Shown piece after piece: positions 13,401-25,300 of a DNA stretch of 64,000 nucleotides (its first letter is position 1; every line of letters begins with the position of its first letter). The notes under the pieces are model-generated. The model made no database searches. It was not told the origin of the DNA and saw only the letters and a list, made by a program, of their open reading frames with translations. Both the position numbers and the translations under genes were made by a program. Source of the stretch: Halisarca cf. caerulea (lineage: Eukaryota; Porifera; Demospongiae; Chondrillida; Halisarcidae); assembly GCA_963170055.1 (NCBI GenBank), contig CAUJGJ010000012.1, forward strand, positions 152,339-216,338, given 5' to 3'.

Positions 13401-16400
13401 AGTGTGAGTGCTGACATTTATAAGTATTTTTATTAAATCCAGAGATTTTCAAACATGCTTTTAGAGATGGGTTTAGTGGTTATGTGGCTGATATCAGAAT
13501 AAGGGAATACAGGGTACTGTAAATGTATAATACTAGAATTTTTTGGCACGAATGTTAACATTCATCTCAAGTAGTCTCATCCTTATAGTGCATATGTGTA
13601 CTTGTATACCCTACTGTCCAATTTTTGCGGGATGTAATTTCGCAAATTGCTTGAAAGTTTGTTTGCGTTTTTATTTTCATGAATGCAGGTACGTAAATTC
13701 TTAGTCTAGGAAACCAACCTTTCACTCTGAGTAACGTATGTAGTATACACTGGACGAGGCTAGGTGCTATTTCGAAGGCTGATTCAGAGATCTGGAGGCC
13801 TGTATTATGCCAATCAGCTCGCTGATCTACTCCTGAGCAGCTCAAGTGTACATACATTTCTGAGATAGTTGGACTGCGCACCCTGGCTTCCACATAAGCT
13901 AACTTGAAAGAACTTTTATTAGACATCTTCATTGAGGACAATCAGGTATTCAAATTCATGCAACAAGATACAGGCCGGTTAATAAGGATTTATTGTTTCT
14001 GAAGCGTCTGATACGTAGGCCTGTAAAAACAGTTATGGCAGCCATTTTTCAGCCGTTCATGACAAATCACAAATAAAATTTTGAAAATCCGAAGCCATTC
14101 ACAACATTCATGAAAATAAAGTCCTGCAAGATTTCGGACAGTACGGTATTCTCACATACTGTATATTCTCTAATTTTTCAGCACCCTTATTATTTGGCAC
14201 CCGACCAAACAGGGTTAGGTATTACTCTAATTTTTACCAAAAAGTAGTATTCCCTAATTTCTAGTCTTTGACCCTACTTTTTCAGCCGCCACAAAGTTTG
14301 AACATATTTTCTTCCTTATAGGTCCTTTTACCTCACTCTGCTCATTGTTATCTGTCAAGGCACTGGGTAGTTTGAACGTTTCAGTTCTTTGCTCAAAAGT
14401 CGGAAAATAACAAGATATATAAGCATGTACACCTTCTAGTATGGTACAAGAAATAATAAAGTTGACGTTTGACTGCCGAATTACGCCTGTAATTTCAGAC
14501 GTAAAACGTCCATTGTTGCTGAAAATTACACCTGTAGCACACTTCGTAAGAATTCAACAAAATTATGGTTGCACAATATTGTATTACGCATCCTAAAAAT
14601 GGTGGCCGCGTACGAACATCCTCGATTATGTAGCTGTGAGCATTTTAGTGGAAGAATGTAGTGGAATTCTCCTCCTTCGGTTTGATTTCCTTCGAAAATC
14701 TTAAAAAGGTTTCTAAAATGCTGACTTAAGGCCAGCATGGCATCTCACGTTTGTCTCGCACTCGCCACGAGTCTCGTGCGCACTTGCCTACGAGCTTACG
14801 ATAAACATTTGGGGGGATATCCATTCCTTTAAAGGATGATACCTTGATTTGAACGCTTAAATTTCAAAAGAAATTGCACTTCATGTCGATTTTGTTCCTG
14901 TAGATTTCTACTCATGTATGCAAACCCATTTGTTTGCCCGTAAATCTTCCGTAAGAAAAAAAATTCAGGCGTGTAAAACAGTCCGTAAAAAGGGCGTCCG
15001 TAGAAGCACGCTACACTTGTTTTATGTCAACTATTATTTCTTGTACCATATGTCATATTCACTAAATTCACATTTGAATAAGAGTAAAGCATCGATTTCA
15101 TCCTCCCACTGATAAATGTACGCACAATAATCTTGAAAAGAAACAGTTACGACAATTCCACCAAGCATTTTGTATGTAATTTTTCGTCGCAACCCCTGTT
15201 TATCATCATATTTCCTTATTTTATCATTGTACTTCTGGTTCTAACCATTTATCTCTACATATTTGTGGACCTCCACCTGCAATTTCCTCTGCTGAAAAAT
15301 TGGGGAATATATGCTATATGGTATGTTATGTTAGATCTGGAGCCACATTTTGTGCTTTTGTAACAGTTGTTGAATTTGTTGATTCCCTATACACTGACAT
15401 ACAGTGGAGCCTCTGTAATCTGACACCTTGGTAACGAGGCATCCTTCATAATGTGATCATAATATTGTGAGGTATACTCACCATACTAAAGTATGCCATG
15501 TAAGTCACACCATATTCTGACAGTGTCTGTAATCTGACACAATTTGTTGCCTGGAGCAGGGTTTTATCTGGGACAATTGTTTTGAGGGGGGGAGACCTAC
15601 ACATCTGTATATACATACACTGCCCTCCAAAAGGAAGTTAACAGTAATGTCATAATAGAAAATGACGGTGACCACGAGTGCAATAAAAAGGACTGATATA
15701 TTGTCATCATATAAACTATTGGTCAATAGCTATTACCAATTGTGCCTGAAATGTTGAGGAATATTGTTGTCAAAAATGAGTTTTCTCCTTAATATACTTG
15801 AATACGGTCAGGTGTGCTGTCGATAAGATCGTTGCAAATTGTCTGCGTATTTTGATCCGCACAATAAAATGAAATGCTGCCACAGTTCATTGAAGGTTGT
15901 AGGACGATCATCTTGAATCAAACGTGCCAAGACATCCCAAACATACTTTACAGGATTATGATTTGCAATTTTGGTATCCTCTTAAAACGGATTCAATTTG
16001 TTGTTCTCGCTGACGATATGTTCGTGTTGAAGTTTGCATAGTAGAGTAAGAAAAACGATAGGTAACGTCATTTTGGTATTAGATTTGACCATTTGGGTAA
16101 GTAAAAGTAATTCATTGGTTCTCTAAAAGGTGCAGATGAACAATGTGGTTCATTATCGACTGCACACTACACTTGTCCCCCTTATCAGGAGCCAAAAACC
16201 TGTCCAAGAACCGAGCAGAGCACCCTACGCCTTTAAAATGGGCTTTTGGAAATACATGAAGGCTTAAACGTAGCACTATTGTTACAGAGCATCTATATAG
16301 CAAGCTGAGTGAATTGACACAAATCATGAAGATAGTACCCACATTCGTGCAACATCTTCAAGTTGGAGCATTTGCGACGTTGACGACTTTGGTGTTTCAA

Positions 16401-19400
16401 AATTATACAAACTGCCTTTCTAGCAACAGAAATGAAAGAGATGCTATCAAAGACAGTATACTGTACATTGGTATCTCTTGTGAAATTTAGATTCTTAAAT
16501 ACAGTTTTGAGTAGCTTTTCAAACATACATTGTCACTGCCATTTCTTGCATGACGTCACTGTTAACTTCCTGTTGGAGGGCAGTGTATGTACACACACAT
16601 ACGTGGCATGCTGCAAGTATGTGTTATACAATGATATTACAAACTACACTCATGCATGCAGCATGCACAATGCAGGGTTTCTTTCAGAATGTTGATGAAG
16701 AGGGGGCTATAGCAGAGTATAGTGATGCGATGAGGGGCAGATATGCATGTGGAATGATAGTGGTCTCAATTAGGGGGGTCTGGGGGTATGCTCCCCCAGT
16801 GAGATTTTTAGTTTTATGCCTCATATGGTGATAAATGAGGCTGTTTTACGCCACTCAAGCTGTTTCTGAATACAGTACATAGATCAGTCTGTTGCAATTG
16901 TGCACGTGTTATAGCTAGGATAAAATATCAAGGGAGGGATACCCCCTGTGCCCCCCTCCCTCTAAAAGAAACACTACACATGTGCAAAGATACACAAGTA
17001 CCTACACATGAATATAAATTCTTGTACGTATGACTGCTTACGCCATGCTGTTAGGAGCACAACAAAACCATGTGCAATTTACATTTAGAACTCCTATTTT
17101 TTGACACATACATTCAATGTAATTGTAAATAAACATACTTACCAATGGATTCAAGATTGATTATTACAAGCTTGTAATGATATAAGCATTTCTTGGCAAA
17201 TTATGCCCTTTATAAATGGATTCATGACAGTGTTCATTCACAAAATGATGGCTGCATATGTATGATGAGCCCTGTCGCATGTGGGACATGTCCAGATTTG
17301 TTATGATAGTGCTCCTCAGTCTGCATAGTGATAAAATGTTATTTTAGGCGCCTATAAAATATAAGTCATGCAGTTATCTCGTGTTTCGGGCAGATTTTCG
17401 TATACAAATGCCAAATCTGTGTTTAGTGATGTTTACTATCATCACTGCTGGTTTGTCACACGCTCGCATGTGATCCAACTCGATGTTCTTCACAATTTTA
17501 GTTTTCTTCTGGGTGCAACGTACAGGATCGCTGAAGAATGGTTTATTTACTTTGTATTGGGAGTTCACTACACAACTCAACTTTTCCATGCATGGGAAAT
17601 TGTACTTCGGTTCGTGTCCAAAGTTATGGGCGTTGGAAATTTTGCTGGTAAGCCCTGTTTTGCTATTACTCGGGTTTCGTAAAGAGTTGCTAGATCCCAT
17701 GCATGGAGATTTTAGTAAATCTTCTAGTATAGTGTTGTACCAGCTTACTCATCCTTGGGGTGTTCCTGTGCTTTGCACCCAAGCAATTTCGGTCTCAAGT
17801 AGGGGTCAGCAAACCGGTCGTATTTCACCGATGAAGGACAGAAAGCCTTCGAAACGGTTATTATTATAAAGTTCGAGTGTTGTTCTCTTAGAAAAGTGTT
17901 TAGTGATCCTTCTTAGACCCACACAGGCTGAGAACAAATCTTCGAAAGATCGACGTAAATTTCAATTAACGTGGACATGTCCCACATGCGGTAGTTCTAC
18001 ACGTACGTCTACCTCAGTCTGCATACCTACCACCTATGCAGCTGCCTCGTGTATGCCTTTTCGTTGTCACTTAAAGTAGTTCTGATTAACCTCTGTATCT
18101 TTGTCACCTGTTTGTAGATACCAAATCATTTGAGTAACATGGACAATTTTCACTGTATCTTTATACATTAGGGGGTGCTGGTGGCTCAGTAGGTTGTGCA
18201 CTGGAAGTTAAGCGGTGAACGCATGGTGTACCATCCCACCTGTGTGTATTTGGCGGGTTTTTTCCCTGCACCCCCCTGCCACCAACTCAGGAATGACCTA
18301 CTGCAGCCACCAAACTAATTAATAATTTGATTCAATTGATTGTGTGTGTGGGTGAGTGTGTGGGATACTAGGGGCCTTAATAGTAGCCTCAGGCTAATGG
18401 CCCACCCAGTCAAAATAAGCAAATATTATTATTACTATTATTATTATTCTTAATATTATACTTCTTGAGTACTTAATGCTTTTTTATTTTTGTAGGCAAT
18501 GTCAGAAGAATTCACCACTGTTTTATTCTATAAAGTGGATGTAGATAAAAATGATGTGAGTCATCTGTATGTGACTATGCACTGTATTCAAGGATACTGT
18601 AGCTGGGTTTTGTGAATGGTGATTGGAAGTGATGACCGAGTGCCTCGGGAGGGCCTCGCACCTACTCCCAAGCGCTCCTCAGTACTTGCATCTTGTTAAT
18701 GCTATTAGCGCTGCGTTGGCATTGCTTGACGAGATGGCAATTCGTTAACACCCTCCTATATACATAGTTAGTGGTGAAAGTCTTTAGTTTTATTGTGTAA
18801 TTTTCAGAGAATGTCTGGTCACTTGAGTTCATACGTTTGTCAGAGAATCATTCTCTTAAAACGGAAGGAAAGTTCATTAAAGAACTCACTAGATTCTGCA
18901 TGCAGATTCCTCTGTATCATTCGGAGACTAAACATGGACTGAAAGACTTGCAAAGATCTGCTTGTCCCGGGTCCCAAGAGTTACTGAAATACTGAAGAGA
19001 TTAAGCTCTAACGCCTTAAAAAGGGCGACAAGGGTTTGGACTATACATGTTCAGCAATAATATAGGAGATTATACAGGATCGATGCACTTTGCAAGGTTG
19101 AGTGCTCACATGTGCTCATGGGAGTACCTGAGAGACTCTCCCATGGACTTGGTAACTACATATGTAAATACAGTATGTATGTACTTCTGTGTCTGCAGGA
19201 GACATCTGAGGCCCAGGGAATACAGGCCATGCCAACCTTTATCTTCTATAAGAATGGAAAAAAAGTGAGTAAACGTTTGCTGGGTACAAAGTGCTTATTC
19301 AATTGTCAACCATCGTAGTCCGAGTTGGTGAACATAAATCTTGTGCATCACACTTCTATGCCCTAGATCTACATATATCTTGTATATTACTGCTGAGTAT

Positions 19401-19591
19401 GTTATGTTTCAGCTAATTTATGCACATTTTGTCTCTTATTGCCTGCCATAATTGATATCTGTCTTGTACACTTGATATGTACTGTGTTTCTAGGAGCCTT
19501 TGTTATCCAACTTCCCTTTCCAACACAGGTTGAAAGCTTGCGTGGTGCCAATGAAGTAAAGCTGAGGGAACTTATTGAAAAATTCGCATAA
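7460..19591 (+). CDS. TXN: Thioredoxin, five exons, 105 aa
   Basis: Cytosolic thioredoxin, the dithiol protein that reduces disulfides in client proteins and is recycled by NADPH-thioredoxin reductase. Coding exons are 7460-7483, 11515-11619, 18496-18555, 19199-19264 and 19529-19591, all separated by phase-0 GT-AG introns. Exon 1 encodes only MPKFLETK. Exon 2 carries [16 protein letters not shown], with the redox pair Cys32/Cys35. Exon 3 gives [10 protein letters not shown]. Exon 4 gives [15 protein letters not shown] with the cis-proline Pro75. Exon 5 ends [15 protein letters not shown]. Length and the numbering of active-site and cis-Pro residues equal those of vertebrate thioredoxin-1. The start was found by looking for an in-frame ATG exon with a phase-0 donor (AAG|GTATGA); no alternative upstream fits as well. 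Introns 1 (4.0 kb) and 2 (6.9 kb) are full of transposon remains. Confidence 0.96.
7879..7993. repeat. Perfect 49-bp palindrome with 17-bp loop
   Basis: The arms 7879-7927 and 7945-7993 are exact reverse complements (starting CTAGTCTCGTCAACC and ending GGTTGACGAGACTAG). TAGATACTC lies on both sides (7869-7877 and 7991-7999), which could be a target-site duplication. It sits in thioredoxin intron 1, about 400 bp past exon 1. The exact match points to a young foldback element. Confidence 0.8.
8190..9548 (-). mobile_element. LINE remnant with reverse transcriptase (family B)
   Basis: Reading the minus strand from about 9548: [20 protein letters not shown], then [17 protein letters not shown] with the catalytic FADD box, then [15 protein letters not shown] and SVLLYGAEV. 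This is the palm and thumb of a non-LTR reverse transcriptase. A TGA replaces the expected Trp at about 9024. The frame continues with [19 protein letters not shown], shifts near 8770, and ends in a domain with [19 protein letters not shown], closing at 8268. The 3' side (8160-8230) ends in a TAATAATTAATAAT-like tail. The 5' half is missing; the copy stops just where a Tc1-like fragment begins. It is inactive. A second, shorter copy of the same family is at 49.25-49.76 kb. Confidence 0.88.
9679..10014 (+). pseudogene. Tc1-like transposase N-terminal fragment
   Basis: An open frame of 111 codons starts [20 protein letters not shown], continues [19 protein letters not shown], then [14 protein letters not shown] and [14 protein letters not shown]. 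This is the paired-like helix-turn-helix DNA-binding region plus the GRPR-like basic linker of Tc1 transposases. The DDE catalytic domain is absent: the frame leaves the family after about residue 95 and stops. It lies in thioredoxin intron 1 and borders a large inverted repeat, of which it may have been the coding part. Confidence 0.8.
10044..11056. repeat. Large imperfect inverted repeat (~1 kb)
   Basis: The left arm (10044-about 10440) and right arm (about 10640-11056) are diverged reverse complements. Diagnostic pieces are the outer TCTCGGGGACTGATGTCACC (10053-10072, matched by the complement near 11022-11041) and the inner TTTAGTTGTCTTGG (10358-10371, matched near 10789-10802). The region is more CpG-rich than its surroundings and has a C-run at 10512-10531 in the loop. 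Short open frames on both strands are shadows of the arms. It is probably a foldback or deleted DNA transposon. Confidence 0.65.
12181..12386 (+). mobile_element. MITE family 1, copy 1 (TIR TTGTATCCTGG)
   Basis: The element begins TTGTATCCTGGTGAGGGGGC and ends CAGTGAATGGTTACCAGGATACAA. The interior contains GTAGCACAGGTCACTGATA. The same unit recurs inverted at 21702-21903 and more diverged at 26476-26692. Homology with copy 2 extends a further 20 bp past the right end (ATATCCTGTCCAGG), so the full element may be slightly longer. Lies in thioredoxin intron 2. Confidence 0.75.
12728..13009 (-). other. Unrecognised exon-like open frame, 93 codons
   Basis: The minus strand is open from 13009 to a TGA at 12728-12730. 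It has no early ATG. It reads with good amino-acid character: [19 protein letters not shown], then [36 protein letters not shown] and [15 protein letters not shown]. Three Cys at its start could be part of a metal site. [15 protein letters not shown] recalls the KDDETT-AELQRLL segment of the Tc1-like fragment at 9.9 kb, but the rest does not look like Tc1. It lies opposite to thioredoxin, inside its second intron, 130 bp from a DDE transposase fragment. It could be a domesticated or dead transposon gene, or one exon of a nested gene. I do not recognise the family. Confidence 0.4.
13138..13278 (+). pseudogene. DDE transposase fragment
   Basis: The plus frame reads [20 protein letters not shown], then [21 protein letters not shown], then a stop. 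This is the alpha-helical segment (KGLK-VLEERGVNT-GM-KEDM) that precedes the last catalytic residue in a DDE-superfamily transposase common in invertebrates. Only about 45 codons remain. The fragment lies in thioredoxin intron 2. Confidence 0.65.
13560..14750. other. Intron sequence with old MITE debris
   Basis: No gene seen. There are phrases of the TTTCGCAAATT / ACGAATGCAGG type shared with the TACCGTATAGG MITE at 56.7 kb (for example 13628-13700 and 14085-14140), so this is likely an old, broken copy. A CpG-rich patch at 14740-14800 is unexplained. Confidence 0.35.
15625..16593 (-). mobile_element. Decayed Tc1/mariner-type transposon with TIRs
   Basis: Ends are CACTGCCCTCCAAAAGGAAG (15627) and the near-exact complement CTTCCTGTTGGAGGGCAGTG (ending at 16586), flanked by TA on both sides. 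TIRs extend over roughly 35 bp. Inside, the minus strand at about 15830-15970 reads [19 protein letters not shown], equal to the NPIEHVWD-L-R block around the third catalytic residue of Tc1/mariner transposases. The rest of the frame is broken. Lies in thioredoxin intron 2. Confidence 0.8.
17274..17995. mobile_element. Non-autonomous DNA element with CATGTGGGACATGTCCA ends
   Basis: CATGTGGGACATGTCCA (17278-17294) is matched in inverse orientation by TGGACATGTCCCACATG (17971-17987). The 700-bp interior has open frames on both strands (17368-17700) but no recognised protein. A CACCGATGAAGG phrase near 17826 resembles the GATGAAG-type cores of other foldback elements here. Confidence 0.5.
18172..18448 (+). 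mobile_element. SINE family 1, copy 1
   Basis: It starts GGGGTGCTGGTGGCTCAGTAGG. TGGCTCAGTAGG fits a tRNA-type A box of an internal pol III promoter. A body with CCCTGCACCCCCCTGCCACC follows, then AATAGTAGCCTCAGGCTAATG and CCCACCCAGTCAAAATAAG, then an ATTATTATTACT repeat tail. Other copies are at 28575, 35647 and, inverted, 37085. It sits about 50 bp upstream of thioredoxin exon 3. Confidence 0.8.
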
Positions 19592-20534
19592 ATAAGCTTA
19601 GAGGTTATTGTGCCTCATAGAATATTTAGTATATAGAGTAGCAGAAATGTGATAGGGACTGTACATAAGTATATCTTATTATTTTGGCAGTTGTATTCTA
19701 TACTTAGGCTCTTATTACACATTATTGTATTCCTGTCTGACTGCCTGTGCAGTATAGATGCTTTAGTTGTATGCAATATTTTCTACTGATAAACAATGAT
19801 AATGGATAACATGGATGATAACATGGCTGCTGTAGCAATTTTTTTAGTGTATCTTAAATGTGAGCCTAGCTCACCTGGCATTGTTGTAGTGAGACCAAAC
19901 ATGCAATTAAATTATTGATCAGTTTTCAATTTAATTGTGTGTATACCTGAAGAAGCCCAAGTGGGTGAAACATTGGACAATTGAATATATAATTGTTTGA
20001 TGAACATGCATTATCTGTCTAATTAGTGATCATATCTAAATCGATCTAGCATATCAAAGAATTTCTACATACATACAACTATATATTCAATTAAAACCTC
20101 ATGCACTGTATATCATGTACATCAGAAATGCACTATTATATATGTAATCATGATTATGTATGTGTGCAAGGATGGAGTTACCTTCCCCTCTCCCCCCCAA
20201 GCTTAAGGTGCTTTAGTTTAACCCTTTATCTTGCACGCACCACACCTTGTGGGCTATATGGTTTCATAGATTATGCTTGAAATTTTCTTGCACAAACCCA
20301 TGTGACAATCATGTGATAAAAGATGACCAGCAACCAGCTTGATGTAGAGAAACGTAACATCAGTCGTCATCACAATTAATGTAAATGGTCATCACAATGA
20401 CACGGTGGCCAAACAGAACAACAACACAGCAAACCATTCATGTTTGTCAGTTTGGTGGACACTCAGTAAAAATGTAAGCCAAAAATTATAAAGGTGAAGT
20501 ATAGGGGTCCAGGGGTTGGCCCCTGGAAGAACCA

Positions 20535-20685
20535 TATGCATATGAGGAAATCATTTGCATACAAGGCCTTGCTATATAGCATGGGGGGTATGGGGTCTGA
20601 GAGAGCCTGCGACAGTGCGACAGATGGACCCACACAAGGAAATCATTTGCATAATAAGGTCTAGCTATTAGCATGGGGGTAACAA
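20535..20685 (+). repeat. Two-copy direct repeat
   Basis: The unit AGGAAATCATTTGCATA...AGCATGGGGG occurs at about 20546-20590 and again at 20637-20680, diverged by a few bases. It is a local tandem-type duplication of about 90 bp period. Confidence 0.6.
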
Positions 20686-21701
20686 TCTATATAGTAAACC
20701 AGAGCCAAATAACTAAGCCACAAACATGGTCTGTGCAAGATGACGTACATGCATGCAAAAAATTTTAACGCAAACGAAAAAGGGTTAAAAGTAGATACGT
20801 ATATATATACTGTATATGCACTCAAATTTTCTTGCGATGATTCGAAACTTTCACAGCCAGCTTGCCTGCACCAAAGGCAAGGTGTAGACATGCATGCTGT
20901 GTTTTTGCACTCCTTTTGTTTTTTTAAATATATATTATAGAACTTTAATCATTTCTTCATTCAATTAGAGACTTACAATAATTATATGTTTACATATGCT
21001 ACACATTCAGGTCATGCAGACATACATGTTGATTTTCATATACTTAGAGATCTGACCAGAAGGGCAAGTACAGCGTATAATTTCATCAGTGTCTGTAGCC
21101 TGTGTAGACAGGTGGTGGAGCTTTGAAATTAAGAATCCTATATGCCCAGTCTATTTACAATTGACAAGGGCTTTTCTTCATGAATTGGTCAACAGATGAG
21201 GTAACACATGCAATGAAGCCTATACTTCTATTAATTTAATATCTTTATAATATGATGGAATTGATTTTATAGACCAATTGGAAGCTATAGGTTGACTGAG
21301 ACCATCTTTGTAGAACAGTAGCCTAAGTGAGGACCCTGAACAGCTGCAGGGAAGGATTAAGGGTATTCTATAAAAAGCCATTTTCTGATGAATGATAAGT
21401 GTCAGAGTACAATGGGTCAGCTGCAGATGTGATTGCAATTAAGATTAGAAACTGTCAATTGCAAAAATATAGAACTGCATGCATACAGTACACAGGATAA
21501 ATATACACCTACAGCTTGCATTCCCCTCTTAAAGGAGTAGAGAACCTAGATAATCATTATGTAATATCTTGCAATTGCTAAACATCATTAAAGTTTCAAA
21601 CCTTGAATTCAAACTATAGGTCAATTGCATGGGGTATATTGCATGTAGATCGATTTTTCATTTTTCCATTAGTTACGTATCCTGTCCAGGATATAACTAA
21701 T

Positions 21702-21903
21702 TTGTATCCTGGCAACCATTCACTGTTGACTGTTGGTGTGTATACAGGGTCATCAAGAGTTGATCATTTTCAGTCACTTACTCTACCAATTAACATCAAT
21801 TGACATTAATTAGGAAGTGTATCAGTGACCTATGCTACATCACAAATGTCAGCACACTTTTTCCTTTGATCCACCCATAATTTACCCCCACACCAGGATA
21901 CAA
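21702..21903 (-). mobile_element. MITE family 1, copy 2 (inverted)
   Basis: Begins TTGTATCCTGGCAACCATTC and ends CCACACCAGGATACAA. Read in reverse complement it follows copy 1 (12181-12386) closely, including the AATTATGGG, CTGACATTTGTGATGTAGCA and TTCCTAATT stretches. Ends are intact. Confidence 0.78.
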
Positions 21904-22368
21904 TTGATGGCTATATATATGATCAAGAAATCTTCACCAACATACAAATTTGGTGGGCTTTTGAGCTATGACGTCCATTAAGTGGAGACATAAATGAGCT
22001 CTCTCCAATGATTGCAAGGGTTCAAATTGTCCATGCATATCTACTTTCTGTTATAAATAAGTGGAATATGTATTGTAGAGGTGCTAATTTTGAAATGCAG
22101 GGTGCATATTTCATGAATCAATAACTTGATTGCAAGTCATGGTTTTATTTTCACGAAGGGACCAGTCCTTACTATATATTAAACAAATAGACTATGTATC
22201 TAACCAAATTTTGGTGATTGTCGTGACCCTATGATTTACATCACAAATGCAAGGTACCAATTTCAAATACACAATTGCATACAAATAGTACAATAAACTC
22301 CTACATATTGCAAGAGCTTCAGAAAGTTTTGTACATCAAAGGGTGAAATACATTACATGGTAAAATAG

Positions 22369-25300
22369 TCAAGGCTTTTCTCCATCTTGTGTGTCTCCTG
22401 AACCAAGTACTTTAAAATGCTGGAACAAAAAAAAATATTGCCCAATAGTTGAAAAGAAGGTAAATCATGGACACTACAGTGGAACCCCACAATAAGACCA
22501 CCTCGGAATTAGGACCACCTCTAAATTAAGACCACTAGCGCAGTCCGGAATTTTTCCTATACTCTTACATAGAAAATAATTTCAAAATAAATACCACCAA
22601 GTGCTGAAAATATGGTCCTACAACTTAACACTCGAGAGGGAGAGCTCTACCTTTGTGTACAGAAATTAACATCTCACAATAATAATTATTGTACATGCAT
22701 GTGTGTATGCATGAATAAACAAGGCTAACTTACTTGAGAATTTTTGAACTCCATATACAAAGAAAATAAAACATGGAGAGATTGAATACGATTCTTGTAG
22801 ACTGGTATATCCAATAATGCTAAAGTAAAAGATTAGGTAAAAATCAATAAAAACAAAAACAACCCTTTAGGCTTTTATGCTTTAGCATTTACCACTCTGT
22901 GTGTAATTAGTTTTACATAACACGCATGTGAACAACGATTAACCACGTGTGTTCCATCTTGTCTGGGGGTGGTTCAGTGTTATTTGATTAATGTTCAACT
23001 AATGGTTATGGCTCCTGTTTGAACCTCACCTCAACCGTATTGAGACACATGTGGTTAATAAGGACACCACTCGGACCACAGTAAGCTGTCCTGTATATGG
23101 AGGTGTCCTTATTTCAGAGGTTTCAAATGTACACATGCCAATGTGAGTGATTTCAGATGGGACAGAGCTGTGGTGTCCTGTTAAATGAGGTTTCCGCATT
23201 TCAGAGGTGTCTTTAATAGAGGTTTATTGTATTCATAGTGTATTGTTCTGCACTCAAAACATTGTGAATTACTACGTTCTATAATAAAAGAGCTAACCAA
23301 CATATAATCCAATGGTGTCATAAAATATTGTGGAGATACTGTATACAGTGGAACCTCTTACGTATAACAAACTCCCTAATAACAAATACTTCTTCATAAC
23401 AGACTACTTTCATGGGACCAGATAGATTGCTATGTGTATAAATAACCTTGCATAGTGGAAACCTCTGTATAACAAACTATTTTCAGTTCCCAAAGTGTCC
23501 GTTATAGAGAGGTTCCACTGTATTTTTACCTCACAATGGGAATATGCTAAACAAACAGACTTCATTAAGAAATCACACTGGGGGACGGGGAACACGAAAA
23601 AACAAGGGTGTATCCATGTGTGTTTCCCAGAATTTGAAGGGGCCATATTCCATCAATGGGGATCACCCCCCTCTCCCACACACATTAAATTAAGCCCTGT
23701 GCAATCTTTTCCTGATATGCTATTAGCTGTTTTGACTTGCAGTTTACTTACCACAAATGATGTCAACATATTCTGACAAATTACAGTCCAGTTCAGCACT
23801 GGGCATGCCAACGGTTGCAAGAAGCTGTTCAAATTGATTCGGCCACTCCTGCATTAGGGCTTCAACATCTGGCATACTTCTGTACATTGAAAAAAATAAC
23901 ACAGAAATCAAAAACATAAAGTACAGTATGTATGCACATAACAGAATGTAAGAAGAATCTTGCATTCACACAAGCAATCACTACATTAAAAATTGCCACT
24001 GAAACATCAAAACAATGTCCAACACATGCACACATATCTGCACTTCAAGGAAGACTGTACACAAGGATGGGAAAGAGTGCCGGAAAGACAACACCTTGAA
24101 GACAAAGGAATAACAAAGAATCAATGGAAAACTAAATGTAATTACGTACATACAAGTTGGTACTTCTATTATTCCCAAAAGCAGGGGTGTAACTCAGATT
24201 TGTAGAGCAAGGAGGTAACAATGTTTTTCTAAATTTTAAAATTGAAGCACAAAAATAGAAAGTGTATACTTTCCACTTTACATGATTGAAGCAAGAAGCT
24301 ACGTATGTAAATGTGGTGTAGTACTATGCATGACATTATAAAAATGGCCACCCAGTCAGGAAGATTGGACCTTTACTTAAAGGGTTTACAGCAGTTCAGC
24401 ATCCACAGGAGCTATTTGGGTTGACACAAAGATTCATTTGTTCTAAGTAGGGAGATTTGTCCAATGTTAATTATTTACTGAATTTCACAACTTCCCCTGT
24501 GGATTGTCCCAAATGAAAATACCAGAGGTTGCTGAAAAGCAAGGAGGCAACTGTCTCCTCTGCCTCATAGCTACATACGTAGTTACACCCTAGAAAAGCA
24601 TGCAAGTACACTTTTGCTATTGGAATATTATACATTCGGTCATAAAAAAACCCTAGCCACGCTGATACATATGCTGTCTTATGTTGATAGGTGTGACAAT
24701 ACAGGGATAAGATCGTACACAGGCACACACTTGGTGTAATGGACGGTCTGAGGAGGCTTCTGACGATGTAACTCTGCAATATTCTCCACCCAGTTGTCAA
24801 GTGCTTTTGAGTTCTTCTCAGCATTTTCTATACTTTTGACCATCTACAAAGTCAACCATGACATCCACTTTGAGCATTGACAAAGGAGAAGCATACGTAG
24901 ATACGTATATATTGAAGTGTTAGACATGTTGTTAATGAATATGAGTTGTTGGACTATTGTTGAACATGTCTATGGTATTATCACACTGATACTCAACAGT
25001 TCTCTTCACAAATTATTCAACTGTACAACGTTCACCCATCATGGGCTTCATCAGGCATAAAATAATCTACACTAAGAAACATTGCCAATCCATTGGCCAC
25101 TTCTTGTGACCAATGGATTGACTATTAGCTTTAGTCAAAAATTAATGATTCTTAGTGTAAATCATTTTTGTACCTGATGAAGCCCATGATAGGTGTAACG
25201 TTGTACAGTTGAATAATTTGTGAAAAGAACTGTTGAGTATCAGAGTGATAATACCATAGATATGTTCAACAATAGTCCAACAACTCATATTGAGAAGCAT

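Larger units (their letters stand above)
19592..22368. other. Intergenic region between thioredoxin and IFT46
   Basis: Holds the thioredoxin 3' flank and, from the other side, the IFT46 3' flank; the two genes are convergent. At 19925-20015 there is a piece related to the foldback at 24.9 kb (CCTGAAGAAGCCCAAGTGGG and TGAAACATTGGACAATTGAA). A duplicated unit (AGGAAATCATTTGCATA) lies at 20546 and 20637. MITE family 1 copy 2 is at 21702. A fragment with AGGGACCAGTCCTTACTATAT at 22155-22180 matches the TACCGTATAGG MITE family. No gene was found. Confidence 0.5.

Noticed and set aside
17368..17869. Open frames of 104-128 codons on both strands
   Set aside because: Overlapping on opposite strands inside an inverted-repeat element, no recognisable family, no splice sites tying them to thioredoxin.
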